A stretch of 64,000 bases of DNA, from the NCBI RefSeq assembly GCF_040581415.1, contig NZ_CP114014.1, positions 4,588,001 to 4,652,000 on the forward strand, in the 5' to 3' direction. Positions 31,501-41,441 of this stretch are shown here, one piece after another; within the stretch, counting starts at the first letter, position 1, and the number at the start of each line of letters is the position of its first letter. Both the position numbers and the translations under genes were made by a program. A model generated the notes under the pieces. That model had not been told where the DNA came from, did no database searches, and saw only the letters and a program-made list of their open reading frames with translations. This DNA is from Paraconexibacter sp040581415. GTDB lineage: Bacteria > Actinomycetota > Thermoleophilia > Solirubrobacterales > Solirubrobacteraceae.

Positions 31501-33870
31501 CTACCCGCGCAGCGTGGACGTCGTGCGCTTCACCGTCACCGCGCCGCGCCGACAGCCGCTCTCGGTGAACGTGCGTGTACTGGTGACGACCAGGCCGGAC
31601 GACGTCCGCGTGCGGATCACGACGCTGAACGTGGGCCGGTCCTTCGGCAGCTTCACCGTGACCGCGGTCAGCCGGCGGCCCCGCCGGTTCACGACCAGGG
31701 CCCGCCCGACTCGCACCTGCAGGCTGACGATGCGCTTACCGGCGCCCGCGCCCGTGCTGAGCGCGAACCGAACCGCGGCCGGCGGCGTGCAGGCCGGGAC
31801 GACAGCCGGGTCCGCCGGGATCAGCTTGGACCCGGGCGCCAGCGCTCGCAGGAACGGCAGGCCCAGCGGCGAGCCGAGCCCGGTCGAGTCGTCGTAGCCC
31901 GGCACCGACTTCAGCGACCCGAGGTTGTTCGCCGTCCGCAGCACCGTCTCGGTGCCGCCGTCCGCGTTCGTCGCGTTGACATAGTTGGTCCGGATCACCG
32001 CGACCCGCTTCGTCGGCGAGGAGATGTCGCGGAACGCCCCGGCCGGGCGGGCCGCGTACAGCGCCGGGTTCGCGAACCCGTGCGCCCTGCCCGCCGCTTG
32101 GTCGGCGAGCGCCATCATGCCGGCGAACAGCGGCGCCGACAGCGACGTGCCGCCGATGCGGTACTCGCTGTAACGCGTCTCGTCCCCCGGCAGCGTGTTC
32201 CCGCCGAGGTTCCGGTAAGCGCTGTGATTCTGGGTCTGCCCCATCAGGAAGCCGGAGTTGGTGTCGCCGACCATCGCGACGTCCGGCACCACCCGGCCGG
32301 GGATCTTGGCGTCGGTCAGCGCCTCGGGCCGGCCCTTCCAGTAGCTGCCGAACCCGTCCGGGACGACGCCCTTCTGGTACGCCGGCAGCGCGTAGGACTG
32401 GCTGGTGCCGCCGCCACCACCGGCGTTGAAGACCGGGGTGCCGAACGCGCCGTCCTTCAGCGTCGCGGTGAACGTGCCCCAGTAGGTCTCGAACTGGTGC
32501 TCGTCCTGCGGCCCGACGGCGAGCGTCGTCCCGCCGACCGCCGTGACGAACGGCGAGTTCGCCCCCGCGCCGACGGTCTTGAGCTTCGGGTCGCCGGTGC
32601 CCATCGTCTCGTCGCCGTCGTCCCCCGACGAGAAGTACGCGCCGATCCCCTGCGCAGCGGCCTGCCGCCAGATGTTGTCGCTCGCCTCATCGAGGTCATC
32701 GGTCGTGCCGCCGTAGGAGTTCGACACGATCTGCGCGAGGTTCTGCGAGACCACGTTGTTCTGGGCGACGTTGATGTCCATGTTGAGCGCGGTGTTCGCG
32801 CCCTGATACACGAGCGTCGCCCCCGGGGCCATCGCGTGGACCGCCTCGATGTCGAGCGTCTGCTCACCGGACCAGCCGTGCGGGTCGAGGATGCCGAGCC
32901 CGATCGGGGACAGCGTGTCGAGCGGCGTGTCGGTCGGTGGCAGGGACGGACCCTGCGGCGTGGTCCGCTGCAGCAGGTTGTCGTGGATCTCGATCTGGGG
33001 GACGGGCAGACCGCGGTTGCGCGACCACTGCGCCACGTCCTCCTGGATGAGCGGGGACGAGAACGCGTCGATGATCGCGACGCGGATTCCCGTGCCGTCG
33101 AGGCCGGCCCTGACCGCGGGCGTGATGCCGTAGGCGCCCTGCAGCTGCTTCGGGGTGTAGCCGCACGGGACGTTCGGCAGCGGCTCGGTGAAGCCGTCGG
33201 GTATCGGTGCGGTGGACGTCGTGGACGCCCACGACTCCGAGCACGGCGGCGCGTTGACGAACGCCGGCGGCGGGTCCGCGTGGCGCTCGGCGACGTCCGC
33301 GGTGTCCAGGCCCTTGACGTCGGCGACCAGGCCCGCGATCGACGCGGGCAGGCGGACGGCGGCGCGCGGCGCGTGCACGCGCGACCCGGCGTAGGAGAAG
33401 TCGCGCAGCGCCGTGCCGAACAGCGCGCGCGCCTGGGCCGCCGTGCCGCTGACCATGACGTAGGCGTTGTTGCGCGGGGCGGCGGCCACGGTGAGCCCGG
33501 CGGCCCGGGCCGCCTTCGCCACCGCCGCGACCGACGCATCGGTCGGGGCGAAGCGCTGCTCGAACTCGGCTGGGCTGAGGTAGTCGCCGTAGTGCGGGGA
33601 ATGCGGGTCCGAGACGGCCGCGATGAGCCGGTCCAGGCCGGCCGGGTCGCGGTGACGGAGCGCGATCAGCGCGCGGACCGGGGTGAGGTCGGCGGTCGGG
33701 CCGAGGTCGGGTGCGCGCGTGGCATACGCGGGGACGGTGCCGCGGATCGCGCGCGTGCCGGCCGGAGGCGCGGTTGCTGCCGCAGCCGGCGCGGCGGCGG
33801 CGACGACGACAGCGAGCGCAGCCGCGGCAGCAGCGGCAAGGGCGGTCACGGGCCGTGCGGACGGGCTCAT
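31501..33870 (-). CDS. Secreted S53 serine-carboxyl protease (sedolisin/kumamolisin)
   Basis: 789 residues from ATG 33870. Signal peptide residues 1-32; S53 propeptide about 45-200 (HYGDYLSPAEFEQRFAPTD). The mature catalytic domain has the Glu/Asp pair in SGEQTLDIEAVHAM near 336-340, the oxyanion Asp in FSSGDDGDE near 415, and nucleophile Ser in GGTSLSAPLF near 574. Family members cleave proteins at acidic pH after autocatalytic removal of the propeptide. Residues beyond about 680 form a beta-rich C-terminal domain that starts at a Cys (VPACTPPAAVRF) and ends near FTESGC, like modules on other secreted proteins here. Confidence 0.93.
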   Translation of the reverse strand: MSPSARPVTALAAAAAAALAVVVAAAAPAAAATAPPAGTRAIRGTVPAYATRAPDLGPTADLTPVRALIALRHRDPAGLDRLIAAVSDPHSPHYGDYLSPAEFEQRFAPTDASVAAVAKAARAAGLTVAAAPRNNAYVMVSGTAAQARALFGTALRDFSYAGSRVHAPRAAVRLPASIAGLVADVKGLDTADVAERHADPPPAFVNAPPCSESWASTTSTAPIPDGFTEPLPNVPCGYTPKQLQGAYGITPAVRAGLDGTGIRVAIIDAFSSPLIQEDVAQWSRNRGLPVPQIEIHDNLLQRTTPQGPSLPPTDTPLDTLSPIGLGILDPHGWSGEQTLDIEAVHAMAPGATLVYQGANTALNMDINVAQNNVVSQNLAQIVSNSYGGTTDDLDEASDNIWRQAAAQGIGAYFSSGDDGDETMGTGDPKLKTVGAGANSPFVTAVGGTTLAVGPQDEHQFETYWGTFTATLKDGAFGTPVFNAGGGGGTSQSYALPAYQKGVVPDGFGSYWKGRPEALTDAKIPGRVVPDVAMVGDTNSGFLMGQTQNHSAYRNLGGNTLPGDETRYSEYRIGGTSLSAPLFAGMMALADQAAGRAHGFANPALYAARPAGAFRDISSPTKRVAVIRTNYVNATNADGGTETVLRTANNLGSLKSVPGYDDSTGLGSPLGLPFLRALAPGSKLIPADPAVVPACTPPAAVRFALSTGAGAGKRIVSLQVRVGRALVVNRRGRRLTAVTVKLPKDRPTFSVVIRTRTSSGLVVTSTRTFTESGCRRGAVTVKRTTSTLRG

Positions 33871-33958
33871 CGCGACAGGCTAACTCCTGGTGCATCGGCG
33901 CGCGGATACGCTGACGCCTGCGACAGCGTGCAATCAGCACCCAGCGAGCGGGTAGCTT

Positions 33959-34180
33959 TCAGGGTCCGCCAGGCGTCTCGGCGCGGTCGTGCGGGCGTGC
34001 CCCGCAGCCGCAGGCGTCCGGCCCGCCGGCGCGGGCGCAGCGCTGCTGCGCACGGCGCCGCGCGACGGCACGGCGACAGACGGCGCGGAGGTAGACGACC
34101 CAGAGCACGAGCCCGGCCGACAGCGACACCGCGACCCACGCGCAGAGGATCCAGACCCAGAGGGCGACGGCGACCGGCAT
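33959..34180 (-). CDS. Small membrane protein with Cys/Arg-rich tail
   Basis: 73 residues from ATG 34180. One long hydrophobic region (VAVALWVWILCAWVAVSLSAGLVLWVVYL, about residues 3-32, possibly two short helices) is followed by a very basic stretch (RRAVARRRAQQR) and a tail with CGC. No family recognised. The strong membrane segment followed by positive charge supports a real inner-membrane protein with its C-terminus in the cytoplasm. It lies alone between the protease and the tRNA. Confidence 0.5.
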   Translation of the reverse strand: MPVAVALWVWILCAWVAVSLSAGLVLWVVYLRAVCRRAVARRRAQQRCARAGGPDACGCGARPHDRAETPGGP

Positions 34181-34658
<478 letters not shown>

Positions 34659-34740
34659 TGGGTCCGCCGCAATCGGCGGGAGACGCAGGGTACCGGCCCG
34701 CGGGCCGGGTTGTCGGCCCGCGGGTGCCGCCCCGCCGCGG

Positions 34741-35826
34741 TCAGTGCGCGGCGCCGCCCGTGGCGAGCACGTGCTGATCGAGCGCGGCGATCGTGCGCTC
34801 GCGGCCGAGTTCGATCATCGCCGCGGCGCGGTGGAAGTCCAGCGTCCGCGCGGCGTCGCGCGGGATCGTGATCAGGACGTCGGGCGGGAAGCCGGCCAGC
34901 CGGTAGCGGGCGATGATCGCCTGCATCGCCTCCAGCGACTGCTGCATCACGTCGACCTTGGTCAGGCCGGCGGGCAGCGCCTCGAAGCCGGCGTCGCTCG
35001 CCGCTGCCGCGTCGGCGGCCTCGACGGCGGCGCTGCCGGGGGCTGCCCCTGCCCCGACCCCACCGCCTGGCCCGCCGGCGCGTGTCGCCAGGCGGCTCAT
35101 GTTCAGGTCGCCATCGAGGAACCGGGCGGCGCCGCGCCGGAACCGCTCGCGCCACTCCTCGACCGGTCGCAGGTCGGTGGTCTCGCCCGTGGCCGACGCC
35201 CCGGCGCGGTCGTGCGGGTTCCCGCCGAGCGAGATGGCGATCGTCAGGTCGGTCGGGACCGCGGCCGTGGGGGCGATCGGCACCGGGTCCATCAGGCCGC
35301 CGTCGACCAGCAACCGCCCGTTGAGCATCACGGGCGCGAAGATCCCGGGCAGCGAGATCGACGCGCGGATGGCGGCGTCGAGCGGTCCGTGCTGGAACCA
35401 CACCTCGCGGCCGTTGACCAGGTCGGTCGCGACCGCGGTGTACGGGAACGGCAGCTCCTCGATGCGGACGCCGTCGACCAGCTCGCTGACGAGCGCGAAG
35501 ACCTTCTCCGCCCGGATCGCCCCCGGACCGACGAGCGACACGTTCAGCAGCCGCAGGACGTCGACCTGACCGAGCCCGCGCGCCCAGGCCTCGAACTCAT
35601 CGAGCGCGCCGGCGGCGTACAGGCCGCCGACGAGGGCGCCCATCGACGAGCCCGCGATCGTCGTGACCTCGTAGCCGCGCTCGCGGAGGACCTGCAGCGC
35701 GCCGATGTGCGCGTAGCCGCGCGCCCCGCCGGCGCCCAGCGCGAGCGCGACGCGGGGTCGCTGCGCCGCACCCCCGGGCCGGGCGTGCGGATCGCCGCCG
35801 CCGGTGGGCAGGACCGGCCCACTCAC
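34741..35826 (-). CDS. Patatin-like phospholipase
   Basis: 361 residues from ATG 35826. The patatin catalytic dyad and oxyanion hole are present: GAGGARGYAHIG near 32-43, nucleophile GSSMGAL near 61, and DGGLMDPVP with the Asp near 174. It resembles bacterial RssA/NTE-type phospholipases, which cleave acyl chains from membrane lipids. No signal peptide, so cytosolic or membrane-peripheral. Residues about 200-290 are a low-complexity Gly/Ala-rich insertion, unusual for the family core. Confidence 0.92.
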   Translation of the reverse strand: MSGPVLPTGGGDPHARPGGAAQRPRVALALGAGGARGYAHIGALQVLRERGYEVTTIAGSSMGALVGGLYAAGALDEFEAWARGLGQVDVLRLLNVSLVGPGAIRAEKVFALVSELVDGVRIEELPFPYTAVATDLVNGREVWFQHGPLDAAIRASISLPGIFAPVMLNGRLLVDGGLMDPVPIAPTAAVPTDLTIAISLGGNPHDRAGASATGETTDLRPVEEWRERFRRGAARFLDGDLNMSRLATRAGGPGGGVGAGAAPGSAAVEAADAAAASDAGFEALPAGLTKVDVMQQSLEAMQAIIARYRLAGFPPDVLITIPRDAARTLDFHRAAAMIELGRERTIAALDQHVLATGGAAH

Positions 35827-35911
35827 GGGACGACCCCCGGCGTGGGCGCACGAGCCCCCTGGGCGAGTTCGCCCGACCGGACCCGAGCGCGCAGGGCGAG
35901 CGGTTCGGCGC

Positions 35912-37120
35912 TCAAGCGTGCCACGCCCCGCCGTGGAGGACCGGGACCGTCTCGCCTGCCTGGGTCACGCCGTCCACGTCGACGCCGGGGCCGCCGATCA
36001 TGAAGTCGACGTGGATGATCGACCGGTTCAGCCGGCTCTGGTCCTCGTCGCCGGCCGTGAAGCTGTACGCCTCGCCGAGCGCGATGTGGCTGGCGGCGTT
36101 CTCGTCCAGCAGGGTGTCGAAGAAGACGGTGTCGAGCGCGCCGATGCGTCCGTCGCCATCGACCAGCGCCACCTCGCCGAGGCGCGCCGACCCCGCGTCG
36201 CGGCCGGCGTAGCCGCGGACGACGTCCGCGTTCTCGTCGGCGTCGATGCGGACGGCCCGCCCCTCGCGGAACTCGACCTCGAGCCCGCGCACGATCGACC
36301 CGCCGACGACCAGCGGCTTCGTCGAGCGCACGACGCCGTCGACGCGCTCGGGGTCGGGGGCGGTGAAGACCTCCTCGGACGGCAGGTTCGGCATGTGGAC
36401 GATGCCGTCGACCGTCTCGAACGTGGCCGCCATCCAGCGCGACGTCGGCAGCAGCCCGACCTTCAGGTCCGTCCCCTCCCCGCGGAAGTGCAGCGCGTCC
36501 AGGTGCTGATCGGTCAGGCGGGCGGCGGCGCCGATCAGGGTCGCCTGGCGCTCCTTCCACGCCGCGATCGGGTCCTCCTCGTCGAGCCGGCAGATGTGCA
36601 GGATCTGCTCGCCGAGGCGCGTCCACGCCTCGTCGGGCTCGAGGTCCGGGTGCACGAGCTGCGCCCAGGCCCGCGTCGGGCACGGGATCGCCGTCCAGTT
36701 CGTGGTGCGGTCGTTGACCACCTGGCCGCCCTCCTTCAGCGCAGGGAGCTGGTCGCGGCTGAGGCGTGCCTGGTCGAGGCCCTCGAGCAGTCCCGGGTGC
36801 GCGGGGCCGGTCAGGCCGATCCGCGCGCACCGCTGGTTGCCGAGCTCGAGCACCCGCTCGCCGAGCCAGGAGGGGACGAACGACAGCGTCTCCTCCCGCG
36901 CGAACTGCATCCGCGCGCGCTTCACGTGCAGGTCGAAGTAGGCGACGTCGACGAACCGGGCACCGTGGCGGTATCCGCTCGCGGCGAGGGCCCGGGTGAG
37001 GTCCTCCTTGCCGATCTCGGACCCGATCGCAAGGACCTGATCGTGCTGCAGGTTGACCGCAAACGCGATGACCAGGTCGGCAAAGCGGTCGAGCGTGGCG
37101 GGGTCGTCGAAGGGACTCAT
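35912..37120 (-). CDS. M29 family aminopeptidase
   Basis: 402 residues from ATG 37120, standard length for thermophilic aminopeptidase T/AmpS enzymes with two catalytic metals. Ligand-bearing segments are visible: NLPSEEVFTAP, a second acidic/His segment ENAASHIALGEAYSF, and C-terminal SIIHVDFMIGGPGVDVDG with H-x-D. They remove N-terminal residues from peptides in the cytoplasm. It is followed on the same strand by the patatin gene, 85 bp away. Confidence 0.93.
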   Translation of the reverse strand: MSPFDDPATLDRFADLVIAFAVNLQHDQVLAIGSEIGKEDLTRALAASGYRHGARFVDVAYFDLHVKRARMQFAREETLSFVPSWLGERVLELGNQRCARIGLTGPAHPGLLEGLDQARLSRDQLPALKEGGQVVNDRTTNWTAIPCPTRAWAQLVHPDLEPDEAWTRLGEQILHICRLDEEDPIAAWKERQATLIGAAARLTDQHLDALHFRGEGTDLKVGLLPTSRWMAATFETVDGIVHMPNLPSEEVFTAPDPERVDGVVRSTKPLVVGGSIVRGLEVEFREGRAVRIDADENADVVRGYAGRDAGSARLGEVALVDGDGRIGALDTVFFDTLLDENAASHIALGEAYSFTAGDEDQSRLNRSIIHVDFMIGGPGVDVDGVTQAGETVPVLHGGAWHA

Positions 37121-37350
37121 CGGCGGGGACGCTACCGCCCCCGAGCGCAGTTGACCGATCGGATGAGGCGCCCATCCCCCGATCGGTCAGCGCGCCGTGA
37201 CCCCAGACTGCACGGCCAGACGATTAGGACACACCGTCCGAGCACCGATGATCCGTCCTGTCCGGGTGAGCCCCCTGCCCCCAACGCCGTGATCCAGCTT
37301 GCCTGAGTCTGGATCTGGCCATTGCCCGGGCTTCGAAGCACGAGGAGACT

Positions 37351-37389
37351 GCGCCGGCTGCGAATTGCCCCCCAATTCGCAACCGGCGC
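37351..37389 (-). terminator. Strong hairpin downstream of the CoA-transferase operon
   Basis: GCGCCGG-CT-GCGAATTG (37351-37367) pairs with CAATTCGC-AA-CCGGCGC (37373-37389) around CCCCC, a 17-bp stem with one mismatch. It lies 29 bp beyond the CoA-transferase stop and fits a terminator for that operon. The remaining bases of 37121-37417 show no gene. Confidence 0.75.
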
Positions 37390-37417
37390 CCCTCGTTAAG
37401 GGCCCGCCCGCCCCGCG

Positions 37418-38737
37418 TCAGTCCAGGACCGGCGAGCGGCCCTTCGACGCCCGCTCGGCCGCTTCGCGCAGCCCGTCGCGGAACTGCGGGTGGGCGATCT
37501 CCGCGAGCGCGTCCCCGCGCTGGTGCACGGTCAGCCCCTCGAGCTCGGCGACGCCGTACTCGGTCACGATCACGTCGACCTGGTGGCGCGGGGTCGTGAT
37601 GACGCTGCCCGCGGGGAACCAGGGCATGATGCGCGACCGCAGCTCCCCGTCCACCGTCGCCGTCGACGGCAGGCAGATGAGCGCCCGCTGCGCGAGGCTG
37701 CCACCGGGACCGGCCACGAAGTCCTCCGCGCCGCCGATCCCCGAGTACTGCGTCCCGTTGATCGTGTCGGCGACCACCTGGCCGTGGATGTCGACGGCCA
37801 GCGCGCCGTTGATCGTGACCATGTCCCGGTTGGCGGCGATGACCTCGGGCGCGTTGACGACCTCGACGGGCAGGAACGCGATGTCCGCGTTCTCGTGCAG
37901 CCACGTGTAGAGCGCCTCCGAGCCGGCGGCGAACGTCGCCACCGACACGCCGTCGTACTGGCCCTTGCCGGTGTTCGTGACCTTGCCCGCCTCGTGCAGC
38001 GCCATCAGCCCGTCGGTGAACATCTCCGTGTGGACGCCGTAGCCGGAGCCGTCGCCGGCGGCCAGCCGCGCCACGATCGCGGACGGGATCGTCCCGATGC
38101 CGGTCTGCAGCGTCGCCCCGTCGCGGATGAACCCGCCGGCGTGGCGGGCGATCGCGTCGTCGGTGTCCGACGTCGCGGCCTCGGGCAGCGCGAGCGGTGC
38201 GGCCTCGCTGCGGATCAGGATGTCGATCTCGTCCACGTGGATGGCGTGGCGGTGCGTCTCCCCGAGGCCGAACGTGCGCGGGTACTTCTCCGACACCTCG
38301 ACGACGAGCAGCCGGTCCGGGTCGGCACCGGCGCCGCGCAGCTCGCGGATGGTCCCGCCCGCGTGCAGGGAGAGGCTGCACCAGCCGTCCGCGTCCGGGG
38401 GCGCGGCGACCGTGCACATCACGCGCTGGCGTGCCTGCTCCAGGAGCGGGGCGAAGCGCCGGAAGTCGGCCGGGGCGAAGGAGACGTTCGCCCCGGCGTC
38501 GCGCAGGTACCGCTCGAACGGCCCGAAGAAGCCGGAGAGGTAGTGGACGCCGGGACGGGTGAAGAGGTCGGTCCCGACCAGCAGCAGGGCGCCGCTGACG
38601 CGCAGGTCCGTCCAGTCCTCACGGGCGCCGAGTGCCTGCAGAAAGGCCGGCGGCTGACCGGGGCCGAGCGGCATGCCGAGGGTGTCGGCCGGGTTGATCC
38701 GGGCTGCCGCCGCAGCGGCGTCGAGGTGCTCGGTCAT
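37418..38737 (-). CDS. Acetyl-CoA hydrolase/4-hydroxybutyrate CoA-transferase family protein
   Basis: 439 residues from ATG 38737. Matches class I CoA-transferases of the AcoHyd type: TGIGTIPSAIVARL, VHTEMFTDGLMALHEAGKV, the ligand segment GTQYSGIGGAEDFVAG, and the C-terminal VDVIVTEYGVAELEGLTVHQRG. A glutamate in FAAGSEALYTW is a candidate for the catalytic residue. Transfers CoA between acyl groups such as acetate, 4-hydroxybutyrate or succinate. The start is five bases from the stop of the upstream RibD-like gene with AGGAG close by, so the two form an operon. Confidence 0.9.
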   Translation of the reverse strand: MTEHLDAAAAAARINPADTLGMPLGPGQPPAFLQALGAREDWTDLRVSGALLLVGTDLFTRPGVHYLSGFFGPFERYLRDAGANVSFAPADFRRFAPLLEQARQRVMCTVAAPPDADGWCSLSLHAGGTIRELRGAGADPDRLLVVEVSEKYPRTFGLGETHRHAIHVDEIDILIRSEAAPLALPEAATSDTDDAIARHAGGFIRDGATLQTGIGTIPSAIVARLAAGDGSGYGVHTEMFTDGLMALHEAGKVTNTGKGQYDGVSVATFAAGSEALYTWLHENADIAFLPVEVVNAPEVIAANRDMVTINGALAVDIHGQVVADTINGTQYSGIGGAEDFVAGPGGSLAQRALICLPSTATVDGELRSRIMPWFPAGSVITTPRHQVDVIVTEYGVAELEGLTVHQRGDALAEIAHPQFRDGLREAAERASKGRSPVLD

Positions 38738-38742
38738 GGTGT

Positions 38743-39489
38743 TCAGGAGGCTCCGGGGGTGACGGTGTAGTGGGCGAAGATGCTGCCGGCGCGCGCTTCG
38801 GCGTCGCGGAGCTCGAGGGCGATCGGGGCGGCGCGGCCTGAGTCCGGGATGAGCGGCGGGCCCTCCCCGCCGATCGCCGGGGCGACCGTGATGCTCAGGT
38901 CGGTGAGCACCCCCGCCCGCAGCGCGGCGGCGAGCAGGTGCGGCCCGCCCTCGCAGGCGATGACCTGCGCGCCGTAGCGGTCCCGGGCGTCGGCGACGAC
39001 GTTCGCCGGGGCGACATCGGGCAGCGTGACGATCTCGACGTCGCTGCCGTGCGCCCGATCGCCGTCGGTCGCGTCGGCCTCCGTGTACACGGTGAGCGGC
39101 AGGTCGGGGTCGGTCGACAGCGTCTTGGCGAAGTCGATGTCCAGCCGGCGGGAGATCGTGAGCAGCCGCGGCCAGCCGGGCCGCCCGGCGGCGAGGCGCG
39201 CGTCGCGGTCGGCGTCGGGGATGAGCGACCCGTAGCGCTCGGTCTCCAGGGTCCGGGCGCCGACGAGGACGGCATCGGCAACAGCGCGCCACGCTTTCAG
39301 CAGCGCCTTGTCGGGCTCCGAGCTGAGCCCGCCGCTCTTGCCGTCGAGGGCCGCGCGGGCGTCGACCGAGGCGACCATCACGCCGATCAGGCGCGGACGG
39401 GGTGGGGTCGTCCCGCCGGCGACGAGCATGTCGCGCGCGCGGGCGGCGGCCCACTGGCGGTCGTCCGTGAGGTCCTCGACGTCGGGCAT
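38743..39489 (-). CDS. RibD C-terminal-like (dihydrofolate reductase superfamily) reductase
   Basis: 248 residues from ATG 39489; a further upstream in-frame codon would run into a hairpin. Features of pyrimidine/dihydrofolate reductase folds: RPRLIGVMVASVDARAALDGKSGGL, ADAVLVGARTLETERYG, VIACEGGPHLLAAALRAG and LTDLSITVAPAIGGEGPPLI. It would use NADPH; whether the substrate is a riboflavin precursor is open, since no other rib gene is near. Operon with the CoA-transferase. Confidence 0.88.
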   Translation of the reverse strand: MPDVEDLTDDRQWAAARARDMLVAGGTTPPRPRLIGVMVASVDARAALDGKSGGLSSEPDKALLKAWRAVADAVLVGARTLETERYGSLIPDADRDARLAAGRPGWPRLLTISRRLDIDFAKTLSTDPDLPLTVYTEADATDGDRAHGSDVEIVTLPDVAPANVVADARDRYGAQVIACEGGPHLLAAALRAGVLTDLSITVAPAIGGEGPPLIPDSGRAAPIALELRDAEARAGSIFAHYTVTPGAS

Positions 39490-39516
39490 GCGCGGAGCGT
39501 AGGCCGTCGCCGCCGC

Positions 39517-39564
39517 CGGCGTGTGGTCGAGAGCGCCCCTGAGGCAGCTCTGGACCACACGCCG
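39517..39564 (-). terminator. Palindromic terminator (CGGCGTGTGGTC...GACCACACGCCG)
   Basis: Perfect 12-base arms at 39517-39528 and 39553-39564, with an inner AGAGC/GCTCT stem. It sits just after the NHL/FecR-like gene stop on the minus strand and before the reductase start. GGCGTGTGGT is shared with palindromes A and B, so it may belong to the same element family. Confidence 0.65.
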
Positions 39565-39570
39565 CGCGGG

Positions 39571-41346
39571 TCAGATGCCGCGACTGCGCCCGCGCGTGGC
39601 GATCTTGACCGACTGGCCGGGCGACAGCCGCGTCGTCTTCAGCCGCAGGCGGTCCTTCACGAGGACGACGCCCTCCTTCACCGTGACGCGCGTCCCGTCG
39701 CACTGCAGCGTCGTCAGCCACGACGTCCCGATCGCCGCCGCGGACACCGAACCGGTCGCGGTGCGCCACTTGCCGCCCTTCTCGGTGACCCACAGCCGGC
39801 GGGCGCGCTTCTTCTTCGGCTGCTTCTTCTTCGCCGCCCGGAGCGCGGCGCGCGGCTTGGCGGCGGTCGGGACGGCGGCGGCGCTGCGCCGGGCGGAACG
39901 CGCCTCGGGCTCGTTGCGGCAGCCGGTCAGCGTCGGCAGGCGGAAGAGCGTGCCGAGCGGCTGCCCGCCGCCGCCCTCCTGCCGCACCGTGAACGCACCC
40001 TGGAAGACGTTGGCCGTCTGCTGCGAGCCCTGCCTGTCGGTGGTCGTCGTGACGAAGGTGCCGCCGTTCGTGGCGTCGACGAACGAGCCGAGCGGGATCA
40101 GGTCCTCCTCGCGCAGGGGCAGGCCGGCCGTCATGCCCATCGGCCGCACGGCGACGCTGCCGAAGCCCGGCGCGAGGTTCAGCGAGCGCGCGGCGACACC
40201 GGCCGGGACCGCGCCGACGTCGCTGACCCGGCGGATGCGGGCGTTGTTCGTGTCGGCGACGAGGAAGCCGCCGCCCGGCGCCGGGCTGACCGCTCCGGGC
40301 TGGCTGAGGCGCGCGCCCTTCGCGAGGCCACCGTCACCGGCGAGGCCGCCGGTCGTCCCGGCCACGGTGAAGATCGCGCCCAGCGGCGTGATCCGCCGCA
40401 CTCGGTCGTTGCCCGTGTCCGCGACCAGCACGCCGCCGTTCGGCAGGGCCGCGACGCTGAACGGCGCGGCGAGCTTCGCCGTCGCCGCCGGGTCGCCGTC
40501 CCCCGCGAGCCCCTGGCCCGCACCCGCGATCGTCGTGATGACGCCGTCCGGCGCGACCCGCCGCACGCGGTGGTTCCCGGTGTCGGCGATGAGGATCGCG
40601 CCGTCCGTCCCGTACGCGACGTCGCGCGGCTGGCTGAGCTGCGCGCCGGTGGCCGGTCCGCCGTCGCCGCCGAGCCCGCGCGTCGTCCCGGCGACCGTGG
40701 TGATCGAGCCGTCGGGGGCGACCTTGCGGATCCGGTCGTTGTCGGTGTCCGCGACCAGGATCGAGCCGTCCGGCATCGTGGCCGTGTCGCTCGGCAGGTT
40801 CAGGCGTGCGCTCTTGGCAGGGCCGCCGTCCCCCCGCAGGCCACCGGCGCCGTCGCCCGCGACGAGCACGATGGTGCCGTTCGGCAGGACACGGCGCAGC
40901 TGGTTGTTGAAGGTGTCGGCGATCAGGTAGCCGCCGTCGGCCAGGGCGGTGACGCCGCGCGGGCGGTCGAGGCCGGCGGCCGTCGCCGGCCCGCCGTCGC
41001 CGACGTCGCCGGAGGCCGCGGCGTTGCCGCGCGCAGGGTTGCCGGCGCTCGTGTTGATGCGGCCATCCGGGGTGATCCGGCGGATGCGGCTGTTGGCGAA
41101 ATCGGCGATCACGATCGAGCCGTCCGGCAGCGTGGCGATGTCCCGCGGGGTGTCGATGAGCGCCTGGCCGGCCGGGCCGCCGTCCCCCGCGAAGCCCGGC
41201 ACGGAGCCGGCGACCGGGGTGATCGTGCCGTCGGTCGCGACGGCCCACGCCACGCCGGCGGGTGCCCCCAGGATGCCGGCCGCCGCCAGCGTGGCGGCCG
41301 CGATCACGAGTCGGCGGGGACGGGCTGCGGTCATGGGAGTCGTCAT
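39571..41346 (-). CDS. Secreted NHL-repeat protein with C-terminal FecR-like domain
   Basis: 591 residues from ATG 41346, with AGGTGAT upstream. Signal peptide to about residue 38. Residues about 40-350 contain six or seven NHL-type blades, each repeating a pattern like LPDGSIVIADxxNxRIRRITPDG and GDGGPA, a beta-propeller. After a linker and a Lys/Arg-rich stretch (KKKQPKKKRARR), the C-terminal 75 residues (KWRTATGSVSAAAIGTSWLT ... VTVKEGVVLVKD ... LSPGQSVKIATRG) resemble a FecR-type domain. An extracellular scaffold or binding protein is likely. Its neighbour is a CHASE2 cyclase, divergent. Confidence 0.82.
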   Translation of the reverse strand: MTTPMTAARPRRLVIAAATLAAAGILGAPAGVAWAVATDGTITPVAGSVPGFAGDGGPAGQALIDTPRDIATLPDGSIVIADFANSRIRRITPDGRINTSAGNPARGNAAASGDVGDGGPATAAGLDRPRGVTALADGGYLIADTFNNQLRRVLPNGTIVLVAGDGAGGLRGDGGPAKSARLNLPSDTATMPDGSILVADTDNDRIRKVAPDGSITTVAGTTRGLGGDGGPATGAQLSQPRDVAYGTDGAILIADTGNHRVRRVAPDGVITTIAGAGQGLAGDGDPAATAKLAAPFSVAALPNGGVLVADTGNDRVRRITPLGAIFTVAGTTGGLAGDGGLAKGARLSQPGAVSPAPGGGFLVADTNNARIRRVSDVGAVPAGVAARSLNLAPGFGSVAVRPMGMTAGLPLREEDLIPLGSFVDATNGGTFVTTTTDRQGSQQTANVFQGAFTVRQEGGGGQPLGTLFRLPTLTGCRNEPEARSARRSAAAVPTAAKPRAALRAAKKKQPKKKRARRLWVTEKGGKWRTATGSVSAAAIGTSWLTTLQCDGTRVTVKEGVVLVKDRLRLKTTRLSPGQSVKIATRGRSRGI

Positions 41347-41441
41347 CGAGATCACCTGGGAGCAACCGTAGTCGCGGTGCGCCAGGTCCGTCTGCCGTGG
41401 CGCGTGCAGTCCGGGAGTCACGGACACGACACAATGCGCCG

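Noticed and set aside
37351..37389. Member of the CGATGTGCCACCA palindrome family
   Set aside because: Strong hairpin, but its arms (GCGCCGG, GCGAATTG) share no sequence with that family; treated as a terminator.
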